The notes beneath the pieces are model-generated. The model searched no databases, had not been told where the DNA came from, and saw only the letters and a list, made by a program, of their open reading frames with translations. Below are positions 19,177 to 29,879 of a stretch of 64,000 bases of DNA, piece by piece (position 1 is the stretch's first letter; each line of letters starts with the position of its first letter). The position numbers were made by a program, and so were the translations under genes. This stretch comes from Halodesulfovibrio spirochaetisodalis (GTDB lineage: Bacteria > Desulfobacterota > Desulfovibrionia > Desulfovibrionales > Desulfovibrionaceae). The stretch lies in NCBI RefSeq assembly GCF_001672295.1, contig NZ_JXMS01000013.1:1-64000 (forward strand). The letters are read 5' to 3'.

Positions 19177-20331
19177 ATGTCGAGGCTGAAGCGTATTGTA
19201 GAAGCTCTATTACTTCTGGGGATTGTCATATTGTTGTTTCTTACCGGACAAAAATGGTTTGAAACAGATCGGTCAGGCAATATACATGAGCTGTCCGGAA
19301 CCGTACTCTCTGTTGATAATAGCGAAATTTTTCAAGCAGGCGCAGGAACAGTCGGTAACCAGACAGTACTTGTCATTGTAAATGAAGGTCACTGGAAGGG
19401 TGAACAGGTTACCGCAGTCAATCACCTTAATGGGCAGATGGATATGGATGAACTCTATCAGCCCGGTGATACTATCCTGCTTGCAATTCAAGTGAAAGAT
19501 CAGCAAATCACCCACGCCAAGGCAATAAACACGTTCCGCCAAAACTGGGAACTCGTACTTTTTATTCTTTTTGCAGTAGCACTTATCGCCTACTCCCGCA
19601 TAATAGGGCTTAAAGCACTCTTTTCTTTCGTGGCCTCACTTGGCCTGCTCTGGTGCTATTACATCCCCAATCTTCTTAATGGGGCAGACCCACTTCCCCT
19701 CAGTTTGAGCGTCCTCGTGCTGTTATCCATGGTCATTATCCTCACTGTTGCAGGAGCCACACGACATGGCATTGCAGCATTTCTTGGAACAATCAGCGGG
19801 CTTGCCGTCACACTTATTCTTACTCTTTTCTTCGGCGACAAACTCAATCTTGGCGGTATGACGACACCATTTTCCACCACGCTTCTCGTGCAAGGTAATT
19901 ACGGCCTTAACATGCAGCACATTTTTTATTCAGCAGTGCTGCTTGGTGCCTCTGGAGCAGCCATGGACATTGCCATGGATGTGAGTGTGTCGATGAACGA
20001 AATCAAGCTCAAACGTCCTGATATTACAATGCGTGAGCTCATCCAGTCCGGCTTCAATGTTGGCCGCATGGTCATAGGCACCATGGCAACGACCTTATTG
20101 CTTGCATACTCAGGTGGCTACCTGACCATGCTGATGGTCTTTGTATCGCAGGGAACAAGTTTTACGCGCATAGTAAACATGAAACTGGTTGCCGCAGAAA
20201 TTTTCCGTATCCTCATAGGCAGTATTGGGCTTCTTATGGTTGCCCCTGTCACGGCACTCATAGCAGGGGTGCTACTAACGGCATATGTGGAAACGAGTCC
20301 CCCCGCAAAAGACTATTTAGAAACCAATTAA
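19177..20331 (+). CDS. YibE/F-like integral membrane protein
   Basis: A 384-residue inner-membrane protein of the YibE/F family, whose biochemical role is unknown. A first helix lies near residues 8-24, a periplasmic beta-rich segment at about 30-130, then about eight helices to the end. The family stretch GASGAAMDIAMDVSVSMNEI near 265-285 is intact. The ATG at 19177 has GGAG 5 bp upstream; an upstream in-frame ATG would start before the preceding terminator. It stands alone with a terminator on each side. Confidence 0.85.
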   Translation: MSRLKRIVEALLLLGIVILLFLTGQKWFETDRSGNIHELSGTVLSVDNSEIFQAGAGTVGNQTVLVIVNEGHWKGEQVTAVNHLNGQMDMDELYQPGDTILLAIQVKDQQITHAKAINTFRQNWELVLFILFAVALIAYSRIIGLKALFSFVASLGLLWCYYIPNLLNGADPLPLSLSVLVLLSMVIILTVAGATRHGIAAFLGTISGLAVTLILTLFFGDKLNLGGMTTPFSTTLLVQGNYGLNMQHIFYSAVLLGASGAAMDIAMDVSVSMNEIKLKRPDITMRELIQSGFNVGRMVIGTMATTLLLAYSGGYLTMLMVFVSQGTSFTRIVNMKLVAAEIFRILIGSIGLLMVAPVTALIAGVLLTAYVETSPPAKDYLETN

Positions 20332-20353
20332 CAACACATCTGTGTAAAATAAA

Positions 20354-20388
20354 AAAAAGCTCTCATCATTCTTCAGTGAGAGCTTTTT
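20354..20388 (+). terminator. Terminator after the YibE/F gene
   Basis: Twelve-base arms (AAAAAGCTCTCA and complement) with an 11-nt loop and a T-rich tail, 23 bp past the stop. Confidence 0.9.
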
Positions 20389-20532
20389 ACTTTTTCATAT
20401 AACAGTGTATTAGCAGATTATCGTTGCAGCAAAGGTTGTCTAGACAAAAACATGCTTCATTAAGCACAATACCACTGTTTACAAATCATAAACTATCTTG
20501 ACATAAGCATATAACTTAATAATGTTTACAAC

Positions 20533-21366
20533 ATGAACACTCACATAGAACTGCTTATATGGTTTTTCCTTGGGCTTTCTGTAATACTTTTATTTTTTCA
20601 CAGAAAAAAAGAAGGTATTTTTTTTGTCATAACATCTCTGGTTACAGCATTCATAGCAGACAGAATCACTATCAGCGCAGCGCTGCTTGTCTTACTAGGC
20701 TTTGCAATTGCAGCAAGCATCCCTAAATTACAATTTCACATACGCACACTGGCATATGCTGTACTTACCGCATGGTGTGTTGCGTTATACGAACATTGGG
20801 TTCCCGGAATCAGTAATTTGCTTATCCTGAAAAGCGTACATGCAGGCCCACAAAGCGCTCCCTTTTCCATGTACCTTAATCTGGACAAGCCCTTAATCTT
20901 TTGTGCGCTCGCCGTCTGTTGGGCAAAACTGTTCGGATCAGGCAAAACGTTTCGCATTCGCCCCCTGCTAGCAGCGGCAACAGGACTTTTCTGTATGCTT
21001 ATGGTGGCATGGGCTCTTGGATCAATCCGACCGGAAATCATGCTCCCATCATGGTGGTGGATTTTTGCCCTGAATAATCTTCTGTTCACCTGCATTGCTG
21101 AAGAAGCGTTATACCGAGGCTACATTCAGGAAGGACTGAAAGGAATTATCGGGCTATGGCCCGCACTCATCATTGCGAGCATCCTGTTTGGTATTTCCCA
21201 TTATCATGGCGGCATTCTGCTCATTGCTTTTGCCACCGTTGCGGGGCTCTTTTATGGAATGGCATTCCAGTACAGTTCCAGACTCTGGGTTGCTGTCCTG
21301 TATCATTTCCTTTTCAACTTCTCCCACCTGTTCTTTTTTACATACCCTTCTGCAATACATTCATAG
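20533..21366 (+). CDS. CPBP family intramembrane metalloprotease
   Basis: A 277-residue protein with about eight membrane helices. It has the three CPBP (Abi/CAAX-like) motifs: EEALYRG near residue 190, SILFGISHYHG near 216 and YHFLFNFSH near 258, supplying the Glu-Glu, His and His/Asn of the intramembrane metal site. Family members cut membrane or prenylated proteins and some protect against self-produced peptides; no bacteriocin gene is near, so the role here is unknown. The ATG has no clear ribosome site. Confidence 0.87.
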   Translation: MNTHIELLIWFFLGLSVILLFFHRKKEGIFFVITSLVTAFIADRITISAALLVLLGFAIAASIPKLQFHIRTLAYAVLTAWCVALYEHWVPGISNLLILKSVHAGPQSAPFSMYLNLDKPLIFCALAVCWAKLFGSGKTFRIRPLLAAATGLFCMLMVAWALGSIRPEIMLPSWWWIFALNNLLFTCIAEEALYRGYIQEGLKGIIGLWPALIIASILFGISHYHGGILLIAFATVAGLFYGMAFQYSSRLWVAVLYHFLFNFSHLFFFTYPSAIHS

Positions 21367-21400
21367 CCCGTCTCAAGCTGAGACAGCACAATAAAAAACG

Positions 21401-21430
21401 AAAAGCCGGAACGTGTGTTCCGGCTTTTCT
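21401..21430 (+). terminator. Terminator after the CPBP gene
   Basis: Perfect 12-bp arms AAAAGCCGGAAC with a short loop; works on the plus strand and perhaps also for the convergent yccF gene. Confidence 0.88.
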
Positions 21431-21490
21431 TGTTTGTAAATCAAAATTACAGACAGTCAACTGACTGTAAAAATTTTGAAATAATCAATT

Positions 21491-21910
21491 TTAGTCATTC
21501 AACAGGGAATTCGGGTCATCAATAACGCTTTTCCCAACCGGTGCAAGGCAAATCACCGCCAGTTTGAGATGCTGGAAGCCGAACGGAATACCAATAATGG
21601 TAATAAAGTTCATCAACGCAAAAAGCAGATGCCCGATTGCGAGCCAGAATCCGCCAAAGATAAACCAGATAATGTTACCGAAAAGTCCAAGGCAACCTGT
21701 ACCGATGTCCGGCACGCCTGTTACTTCTTCCCTGTTAACCACCTGCTTGCCGAAAGGCCACAGGGTAAACATGCCTATTACAAAGCATGAACGCGCCCAT
21801 GGGATACCCACAATTGAGATGATCATGATAATTCCGGCAATAAACCAGCCGAGTGCCATTTCAAGTCCCCCCAGAACAAGCCAGAGGATATTCATAATCG
21901 TTTTTAGCAT
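21491..21910 (-). CDS. YccF domain-containing inner-membrane protein
   Basis: A 139-residue small membrane protein with two copies of the YccF domain: the first around WLVLGGLEMALGWFIAG with IVGIPWARSCF, the second around IIWFIFGGFWLAIGHLL with IIGIPFGFQHLKLA. Four or five helices are expected. Function is unknown in the family. It is transcribed convergently with the CPBP gene and divergently from gdhA. The start has only a weak GAGAAA site. Confidence 0.87.
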   Translation of the reverse strand: MLKTIMNILWLVLGGLEMALGWFIAGIIMIISIVGIPWARSCFVIGMFTLWPFGKQVVNREEVTGVPDIGTGCLGLFGNIIWFIFGGFWLAIGHLLFALMNFITIIGIPFGFQHLKLAVICLAPVGKSVIDDPNSLLND

Positions 21911-22057
21911 GCTATTTCTCTAGTAAGTATATGTACCGCACTGAAAAAACGGCGGTGTTTCACAAAAATGTCAGCAATTGTTAGTAAAATTGGAACTTTT
22001 TATATTAAATACGATTTAAAATAAAAAGCAAGTATCTCCCTTTTACTATAATTTTGA

Positions 22058-23512
<1,455 letters not shown>

Positions 23513-23694
23513 CCACCACAATACGTACTCTTTATCACGTACCTGCGGCTGAGGCAGTCGACTACGTCTTTACCTGCCAGATTGAAACCAATCTGTGCAG
23601 TGCAAGGCGCAAGATAAACTCATAAGTAGCGACCAATAAGAGCCTTGGAGTTTTTCGAAGCAACGCCGCAATGTTCGGTTTTATTATCAATCTT

Positions 23695-23729
23695 AGAGGC
23701 ATACCTGCAAGTAGGTGTGCCTCTTTTTT
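23695..23729 (+). terminator. Terminator downstream of gdhA
   Basis: AGAGGCA pairs with TGCCTCT, an inner ACCT/AGGT pair extends the stem, and six T follow. It lies 180 bp after the gdhA stop. The remaining gap (23513-23953) has no supported gene. Confidence 0.85.
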
Positions 23730-23953
23730 ATCTCCGATCTTATTCAGCATTCTTTCTCCAACCAAGCAACGCTCTCGCAGATTGCGTCCTTCCATTGCTC
23801 TAACGGCCTGCCAGTGCTACAAATTAAACAACGATATCTTTTTTAGAGAGTGGCAATGCACTATATTCCAGTACCAGCCATTGATACTCAAAGACAAATC
23901 GTACTCACAACAGAAACCACCTGAACCATCCACCCTCAAACCTGCGGGGCATT

Positions 23954-26950
23954 ATGGCACTTTCTGATTTCTGTCACCGAATTACAGCTGAAAACAAATT
24001 CAGGGTATATCATGATCTTATGCGCGAGAAGGTAAAGCACATCCTTCTTGTGTCCTCACCATATGATGCATGGGTAATGGAAGAAGATTGCAACCTTTCA
24101 GAACGCCTTGCAAACGAATACCGCGGTCTTAACCTCAGTTCACCGCCTCGCCTTACATGGATTTCTTCACCTGAAGAGATTCCGGCCGCTCTGGAACAGC
24201 GTCCCGCTGAAATGGTTATCCTTATGTCTGGACTTGCCGAACCGGAACTGGTTGACCTGAAACAGCGCATTGACGCCTTTGTGCCGGATCTGCCCGTTGT
24301 CATACTGACTCACAGGGAAATAGAAAACGAGCAGCTCAAGCGAAAGGATTTAGATCATTGCTTCTTATGGACAGGGGATGCCGAACTCCTGCTGGCTATC
24401 GTCAAATTGACTGAAGATAAGATGAATGTTGCCCATGATGCCATGGAAGCCGGAATCCGCAGTATTATTCTGGTGGAAGATTCCCCGAGCTATATCTCGT
24501 CATTTCTCCCTATTCTCTACCGCGCGTTAGTACAGCAGGCACAGGCAGTTATTCAAGAAGGGCTCAATCAGGAGCACCGGCTGCTGGTGATGCGCGCCCG
24601 TCCCAAAATTCTTGTGGCAGAAACGTATGAAGAAGCCATGGAATATTTCCGCCAGTATGAACAATACGTACTCGGTGTCATTTCAGATGTACGCTACCCG
24701 CGCAACGGTCAGGTAGACCCGTCTGCGGGTGTTACGCTGCTTTCCCAGATCAAAAAAGAACGAAAAGACATTCCGCTTCTGCTCGCAAGCAGTGAATCAG
24801 TAAATAAATGGTTTGCGGAAGAAATCCCGTGTGAATTCATCGATAAAAACTCTCCGCTGCTTCTGGCGGAACTGCACCGCTTTGTGAGTGAACATCTAGG
24901 ATTCGGTGATTTTATCTTCCGTAACAAAGACGGAATGGAAATAGACCGTGCACACACCATGTTTCAGCTCAAACAAAAGCTGAACGAAGTACCTGACGAT
25001 GTTTTTCTTGCCCATTGTCTGAATAATGATTTCTCGCGCTGGTTCTTTGCCCGTACAGAAACAGAACTTGCCTGCATCATGCGTCCCCTGACTGCTGAAG
25101 ATTTTGAAAACAGCGTGGATGCTATGCGTGCCTTTGTTATTGAACAGATTCATAACAGGCTGCAGCAACGCCAACGGGGCATTGTCGTGAGCTTCAAAGA
25201 AAATGATTTTGATCCGCAGACAGACTTCTTAAAAATAGGCGAAGGCTCTATCGGCGGCAAAGCGCGCAGTCTGGCCTTTATGTTCCGCCTTATAGGGCAA
25301 AGTAATTGGCTGAAAGAAAAATACCCCCACATCGACATTGTACCTCCGAAAGTTCTCAGTATTGCTACAGAAGGTTTTGACAGCTTCCTTCGCCTGAATG
25401 ACTTAGGGTATCTTGCCGATGATGATTTTGAAGACGCAGAGGTTGTAGAAATATGCCTTAAGGCAAAACTACCGGACTGGCTCAGACACAAGCTGAGAAT
25501 CTTTCTGGAAAAAGTACACACACCTCTTGCTGTCCGTTCATCAAGCCTGCTTGAAGATGCTCAATATCAGGCATATGCCGGATTGTACTCAACCGTCATG
25601 CTCACCAATACGCATCCAGATATTGAATTCCGGTACAGGGAACTGGCGACGGCTGTTAAAAAAGTCTACGCGTCCACGTTCTTCCAGTCCCCGAAATCAT
25701 TCTCCCGCAGAGTTAAGCTGCGCACGGATGAAGAAAAAATGGGCGTAATTATTCAGGAAGTTATCGGAAGACGTTACGATGACTACTTTTACCCTGCGAT
25801 ATCAGGTGTTGCCCAGTCAAAGAACTTTTATCCGTTCGGCAGAATGAAAACAGATGACGGCATTGCATCCATTGCTATGGGGCTCGGCAAAACCGTCATG
25901 GACGGCGGACAGGTATTCCGCTTCTGCCCTAAATGTCCGCATGTACAACCTCAGGCTGCAAACATGCAGGAACTGCTCAAGAACTCGCAAAGCACCTTCT
26001 ACAGCCTTTACATGGGCGATCCAGTACTTGCGCCTAAAGCTAAGGAACAAGAGGGCGCACTTGTTCAACGCCGGATATACAATGCCGAACCGGACGGCCC
26101 TATTTCCTATCTTGCAAGCAGCTATCTCCCGCAGGAAGGAATCATTCGTGAAACTGCCTCAATTCCAGGAAGCTCCAAAGTTCTTCTCTTTGCACAAGTT
26201 GTTAAGCACGGCCTATTCCCGCTCCCTTCATTGCTGAATGATATCCTCACAATGGCAGAAGAAGCCATGGGTGGCCCTGTAGAACTGGAATTTTGTGTAA
26301 ACATGGATATGGACGGTTCCAACGCGGAATTTGCCTTGCTCCAACTGCGCCCTATGAGTTCACTTTCCGGTCTGGCAACCGTGAACATTACTGAACAAGA
26401 ACGGGCAGAAGCCTTTTGTCACTCCAAACATGCATTGGGAAATTCCGAAAATCAGGACATATACGACATTATCTTTATCCATCCTGATGACTTTGATGTG
26501 GCAAAAACAATGGAAATTAAACAGGAGATAATGGACAGCAACAGGCAGATGCTTCAGGAAAACCGCAAATACATTCTCATAGGCCCCGGTCGATGGGGGA
26601 CATCTGACCGCTGGCTCGGCGTTCCTGTCACATGGAATGAAATATCCAGTGTATCTGCCATTGTGGAAACCTTTACCGAAAACCTGCGTGTGGAACCTTC
26701 ACAAGGTTCACACTTCTTCCACTGCATCACCACACTGGGCATCAACTACGTTATGGTTACCAACTCCAGTGAAGAATTCATACAATGGGACTGGCTGGCA
26801 TCAGTGCCTGTACACGCAAAAGGACAGTTCATTACACACGTACAGTTTGAATCACCAATCACTGTCAAAGTGGACGGTCGAACAGCAGATTGCGTTTTGT
26901 TAAAGCCTTCAGGCTCTAAGCCGGAGCAATCAAACAAAAGTGCAACATAA
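23954..26950 (+). CDS. Receiver-like/PEP-synthase ATP-grasp fusion protein
   Basis: A 998-residue protein. The first ~330 residues look like two receiver-type domains: one from KHILLVSSPYDAWVMEEDC, and one from SIILVEDSPSYISSF with VISDVRYPR as the phospho-acceptor-type Asp segment. Residues about 420-830 match the ATP-grasp (PPDK_N) half of phosphoenolpyruvate synthase: GEGSIGGKARSLAFM, LAVRSSSLLEDAQYQAYAGLY and ELEFCVNM...LLQLRPMSSL. The phospho-His swivel and the C-terminal PEP/pyruvate barrel of true PEP synthase are missing; instead the end carries GPGRWGTSDRWLG. It cannot be an ordinary PEP synthase. Function unknown; regulation of a phosphotransfer is inference. Confidence 0.8.
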   Translation: MALSDFCHRITAENKFRVYHDLMREKVKHILLVSSPYDAWVMEEDCNLSERLANEYRGLNLSSPPRLTWISSPEEIPAALEQRPAEMVILMSGLAEPELVDLKQRIDAFVPDLPVVILTHREIENEQLKRKDLDHCFLWTGDAELLLAIVKLTEDKMNVAHDAMEAGIRSIILVEDSPSYISSFLPILYRALVQQAQAVIQEGLNQEHRLLVMRARPKILVAETYEEAMEYFRQYEQYVLGVISDVRYPRNGQVDPSAGVTLLSQIKKERKDIPLLLASSESVNKWFAEEIPCEFIDKNSPLLLAELHRFVSEHLGFGDFIFRNKDGMEIDRAHTMFQLKQKLNEVPDDVFLAHCLNNDFSRWFFARTETELACIMRPLTAEDFENSVDAMRAFVIEQIHNRLQQRQRGIVVSFKENDFDPQTDFLKIGEGSIGGKARSLAFMFRLIGQSNWLKEKYPHIDIVPPKVLSIATEGFDSFLRLNDLGYLADDDFEDAEVVEICLKAKLPDWLRHKLRIFLEKVHTPLAVRSSSLLEDAQYQAYAGLYSTVMLTNTHPDIEFRYRELATAVKKVYASTFFQSPKSFSRRVKLRTDEEKMGVIIQEVIGRRYDDYFYPAISGVAQSKNFYPFGRMKTDDGIASIAMGLGKTVMDGGQVFRFCPKCPHVQPQAANMQELLKNSQSTFYSLYMGDPVLAPKAKEQEGALVQRRIYNAEPDGPISYLASSYLPQEGIIRETASIPGSSKVLLFAQVVKHGLFPLPSLLNDILTMAEEAMGGPVELEFCVNMDMDGSNAEFALLQLRPMSSLSGLATVNITEQERAEAFCHSKHALGNSENQDIYDIIFIHPDDFDVAKTMEIKQEIMDSNRQMLQENRKYILIGPGRWGTSDRWLGVPVTWNEISSVSAIVETFTENLRVEPSQGSHFFHCITTLGINYVMVTNSSEEFIQWDWLASVPVHAKGQFITHVQFESPITVKVDGRTADCVLLKPSGSKPEQSNKSAT

Positions 26951-27056
26951 TTTTCTGTTAGCAGCACCCCGCCCAACTCCTTCGGGTTGCACTAGCGCAA
27001 CATAACGTATAATAATATTGCCCTAAAATACCTACGTTTCCCTCTTTTTTCAGGCC

Positions 27057-27098
27057 ACATTCTAATGACGTTGCATTTTAGCAACGCCATTAGAATGT
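27057..27098. repeat. Long inverted repeat upstream of a sigma54-type promoter
   Basis: Eighteen-base arms with one mismatch around a 6-nt loop; the inner part reads TTGCATTTTAGCAA. No T-run follows. Its place 116-157 bp upstream of the promoter at 27214 fits an enhancer-binding-protein site, but a plain hairpin is equally possible. Confidence 0.55.
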
Positions 27099-27213
27099 AC
27101 ATCAACCCCAAGATGCACAAATGCAACCCGTGCGAGTAAACACCATTATAATCGATATTTCCCAACATGCTGAAATCGCGGGTTTTATAAAAAAAGCATA
27201 AACTTTTTTAAAC

Positions 27214-27230
27214 TTGGCATCCCTGTTGCT
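27214..27230 (+). promoter_or_regulatory. Sigma54-type (-24/-12) promoter
   Basis: TTGGCAT-CCCTG-TTGCT, with GG and GC separated by exactly 10 bp, matches the sigma54 consensus TTGGCAC-N5-TTGCT at all but one base. It points to transcription starting near 27241, in a region with no ORF for nearly 300 bp. Confidence 0.75.
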
Positions 27231-27240
27231 ATATTAGAAT

Positions 27241-27470
27241 TAGCTTTTCATAAAAGCACATGTGGTATCCTCTAACACAGTGAAATTGTGAGTAACTGCC
27301 AACACTCTTTTCACCTTCGGTACCAGTTTACCTAACTTCCTTTTTCTATCTGACAGCCCCGTTGTGATTGCGCTTTAATAACGGGGAGAAGTCAGATAGC
27401 CTGAATGTTCCACGAATATTTCCTCGAAGGGCTCTGTAATCATCATGATTACAGAGCCCTTCTTGGTTTC
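27241..27470 (+). ncRNA. Candidate sigma54-dependent structured RNA (or long leader of the YqaA gene)
   Basis: The predicted transcript begins with a stem GCTTTT/AAAAGC (27243-27257). It continues with a nested hairpin (CTATCTGAC 27346-27354 with 27391-27399, inner CCCCGTT 27357-27363 with 27380-27386) and ends in a hairpin with 18-bp arms (27426-27462). No ORF with a ribosome site is inside. The last hairpin has a poor U-tract, so readthrough into the YqaA-type gene at 27525 is possible. I do not recognise it as a known RNA family. Confidence 0.5.
27426..27462 (+). terminator. Strong hairpin, terminator-like
   Basis: Perfect 18-base arms (GAAGGGCTCTGTAATCAT and complement) around one base, followed by TTGGTTTC rather than a clean T-run. 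Confidence 0.6.
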
Positions 27471-27524
27471 GTATCTTGTCTTTCCATTGACGCTACACCC
27501 GCTTTTTGAAACAGTGCCAGACCT

Positions 27525-27971
27525 ATGACAGAGTTTTTTTCCCCAGAGACAGGATATCCCGCGCTTTTTTTTCTCAGCTTTTTAGCTGCCACAGTGCTTC
27601 CACTTGGTTCCGAGTGGCTACTTATTGCTATGGTTGCAGGCTCTTTTGAACCAACAACCTCTGTTATTGTCGCCACAGCAGGAAATACTCTGGGTGCCTG
27701 TACAACATATGCCATCGGCATATGGGGAGGTGCTTACCTTATCAACCGCATCCTGCGCATTGATGAAAAATCCCAACAGAAAGCGCAATCCTTCTATAGC
27801 AAGTGGGGACAGTGGTCTCTGCTTCTTTCATGGGTTCCAATAATAGGTGATCCGCTGTGTCTTGTCGGCGGTATTGCCCGAATGCGTTTTTCCCTGTTCC
27901 TTCTACTTGTTCTTACAGGCAAGTTTGTCCGCTACGCAGCACTGGCATGGCTGACAATGCAAGCGACATAA
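27525..27971 (+). CDS. YqaA/DedA-like (VTT domain) membrane protein
   Basis: A 148-residue inner-membrane protein with about four helices. GNTLGACTTYAIG near residue 50 and SWVPIIGDPLCLVGGIARM near 105 are the hallmarks of the short YqaA branch of the VTT/SNARE-associated family, which is linked to lipid scrambling or transport across membranes. It lies 63 bp after the strong hairpin that ends the preceding structured region. No clear ribosome site precedes the ATG, so the start is not certain. Confidence 0.83.
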   Translation: MTEFFSPETGYPALFFLSFLAATVLPLGSEWLLIAMVAGSFEPTTSVIVATAGNTLGACTTYAIGIWGGAYLINRILRIDEKSQQKAQSFYSKWGQWSLLLSWVPIIGDPLCLVGGIARMRFSLFLLLVLTGKFVRYAALAWLTMQAT

Positions 27972-28176
27972 CACAACCCTGCGTCTTCTTTTGCCGCATG
28001 ATTCTTTCTTCGCTTTCCATTATAGAATGCCTCGACCTTCCCCCTAACTGACTGCACATACCGTCCTCATATGGTAGGATTACACTCATCCCTTTTCAAA
28101 CGGGATATTCGACTCAAACCAACCATAGCGCATAATGCAGTTGCGCGTGAATATATCATATGAGCCGGAGGAAGGT

Positions 28177-28620
28177 ATGCGAACAATTAAGCACATTCTC
28201 GTTGCTGTTGATTTAATGGAAGACAGTTCTTTTGTAGCAAAATATGCCAAGCTCTTTGCAGAAAGGCTGAATGCCACCATAACCGTGGTCTATGCAACAC
28301 CACCGTTGAGCCAGTACTTCGGTCTCTATCTGCCACAAGACACTATTTCCAAATTCCATGAAGATTCTGAAAAAGGAGCCATACGCGAACTGGCTAAATT
28401 CGTGGAAAGCAACTTTGCGGGGGCAGACGTAGTGCAGCGGCTCGCCAATGGACACCCGCAGGATGTGATTCTTGGAATAGCAAAAGAAAGTAACGCCGAC
28501 CTGATTATTATGGGCACCCACAGTCGAAGAGGCGTGGACCGGATCATGTTCGGGTCAGTAGCCAGCCATGTAGTCAAACTGGCCGATATTCCAGTACTCA
28601 CAGTCCGCCCTGAAAAATAG
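28177..28620 (+). CDS. Universal stress protein (UspA family)
   Basis: A 147-residue cytoplasmic Usp-fold protein. It opens MRTIKHILVAVDLMEDS and ends with the ATP-binding type signature MGTHSRRGVDRIMFGSVASHVV followed by PVLTVRP. GGAGGAAGG before the ATG at 28177 decides the start over the in-frame upstream ATG at 28135. A second, clearly related Usp gene follows 280 bp later, so the pair probably arose by tandem duplication. Its specific stress is not known. Confidence 0.93.
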   Translation: MRTIKHILVAVDLMEDSSFVAKYAKLFAERLNATITVVYATPPLSQYFGLYLPQDTISKFHEDSEKGAIRELAKFVESNFAGADVVQRLANGHPQDVILGIAKESNADLIIMGTHSRRGVDRIMFGSVASHVVKLADIPVLTVRPEK

Positions 28621-28741
28621 TGAATCCAAAAAATTTCAAATTCCCCTGAAAGAAACAAATTGTCTTCAGGGGAATTTTTGTATTATCAATAGATTACAAA
28701 AAAATTTTGTTTTTTATCTTTTTTAGGTTGCATAAGATAGC

Positions 28742-28763
28742 TTTTTAGTATTCATTACTATTA
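28742..28763. promoter_or_regulatory. Element shared with the cydAB upstream region
   Basis: The 22-bp stretch containing TTAGTATTCATTACTATTA matches 20 of 22 bases at 29880-29901. It lies 161 bp upstream of the second universal stress gene. Confidence 0.5.
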
Positions 28764-28902
28764 AGAGTTATAACAAAGAATAACGCCACAATCTGTTTGT
28801 CCCGATGTTCTTTGCTTCTTGCTCTGGAGCATCTGACTGCAAAGACAGAGTCCGCAGAGCTTGAAACTATCCCCGATTATTTAACATCTGTTGGAGGTCA
28901 TC

Positions 28903-29355
28903 ATGCCTAGTATCAAAAATATCCTCGTTCCTGTTGATGTCATGGAAGACAACGGCTTCTTTGTAGAATACGCAAAAATGATGGCAGAAAAACATGAGGC
29001 AAAAGTAACTCTTTTGTATGCACGCCCACCACTTGATCGCTTTTATGATGTTTACCTTACAGATGACGTCGTTGAAAAACTCAAAGCGGATTCAAAACAG
29101 CGCGCAATAGATGAACTTGATAAACTTGCAGAAAACCAACTTCAGAACACTGACGTTTCCATCAAACTCAGACGCGGACAGCCTCAGGATTTGATTCTGG
29201 AAATGACTGAAACTGGTGATTACGACATGGTCATAATGGGAACTCATTGCCGTAAAGGAATGGAACGCGTTCTTTTCGGCTCTGTAGCCAACAGAGTTGT
29301 AAAACACTCCAATACACCTGTACTTACAATCCACCCGGCTGAATGCAAAGGCTAG
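28903..29355 (+). CDS. Universal stress protein (UspA family), second copy
   Basis: A 150-residue Usp-fold protein starting MPSIKNILVPVDVMEDN. The nucleotide-binding type loop reads MGTHCRKGMERVLFGSVANRVV, then PVLTIHP. It resembles the preceding Usp throughout. The GGAGG site 6 bp before the ATG at 28903 fixes the start. Its upstream element is shared with cydAB, suggesting common control, perhaps by oxygen or redox state (inference). Confidence 0.93.
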   Translation: MPSIKNILVPVDVMEDNGFFVEYAKMMAEKHEAKVTLLYARPPLDRFYDVYLTDDVVEKLKADSKQRAIDELDKLAENQLQNTDVSIKLRRGQPQDLILEMTETGDYDMVIMGTHCRKGMERVLFGSVANRVVKHSNTPVLTIHPAECKG

Positions 29356-29404
29356 CGCACAACATCCCTTCTGCTAGTCCATCCAGCCCGCAGGCTCGAC
29401 GCAC

Positions 29405-29500
29405 TTTTATCCGGTAGATAGACGGATAAAAACAGCACACAGCTATGCACACAACTCCGGAACGCCCCCGCCTGACAGCTCATTCAGGCTGGGGCGTTCC
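29405..29500 (+). terminator. Two hairpins after the second universal stress gene
   Basis: First an inverted repeat TTTTATCCG (29405-29413 with 29423-29431), then a long GC-rich stem (29459-29500; GGAACGCCCC with its complement). Neither has a full T-run, but the second is strong. The 661-bp gap 29356-30016 otherwise holds the cydAB control region. Confidence 0.6.
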
Positions 29501-29879
29501 TATTGTGACTTGCCCTATAGGGTCTTTTTACCTATTAGTATTATAAGGAAAAAAGTTTTATCATGGTCTTCGGTTTTACTCACTTCACATTCCAGCAACA
29601 TGCACAGGTAGTGAATACAAAGAACTTTTGTAACGCAATAAACACCCGATAAGAGTTACGACAGGGCAAGGTAGAGTTACATAGTCTAGCCTGATGCTAG
29701 CCAGTACCTTTCCTCAGCCGCCTCTGTCGGATATAAATTTCAGAGCTTTTATGTCACGAGGCAAAAATAAACGTATCTTATTTTTTTTGTTATCTAATTT
29801 AAAAAGAACATGCTAAAAAGAAGGAGTAAGGAGCCTTTTTTATTGGGGGAAAAACAAATTTGTGGTTGCAAAAAAAGTT

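Noticed and set aside
23671-23967. A 98-codon ORF between gdhA and the PEP-synthase-like gene
   Set aside because: It runs through a strong terminator and has no ribosome site.
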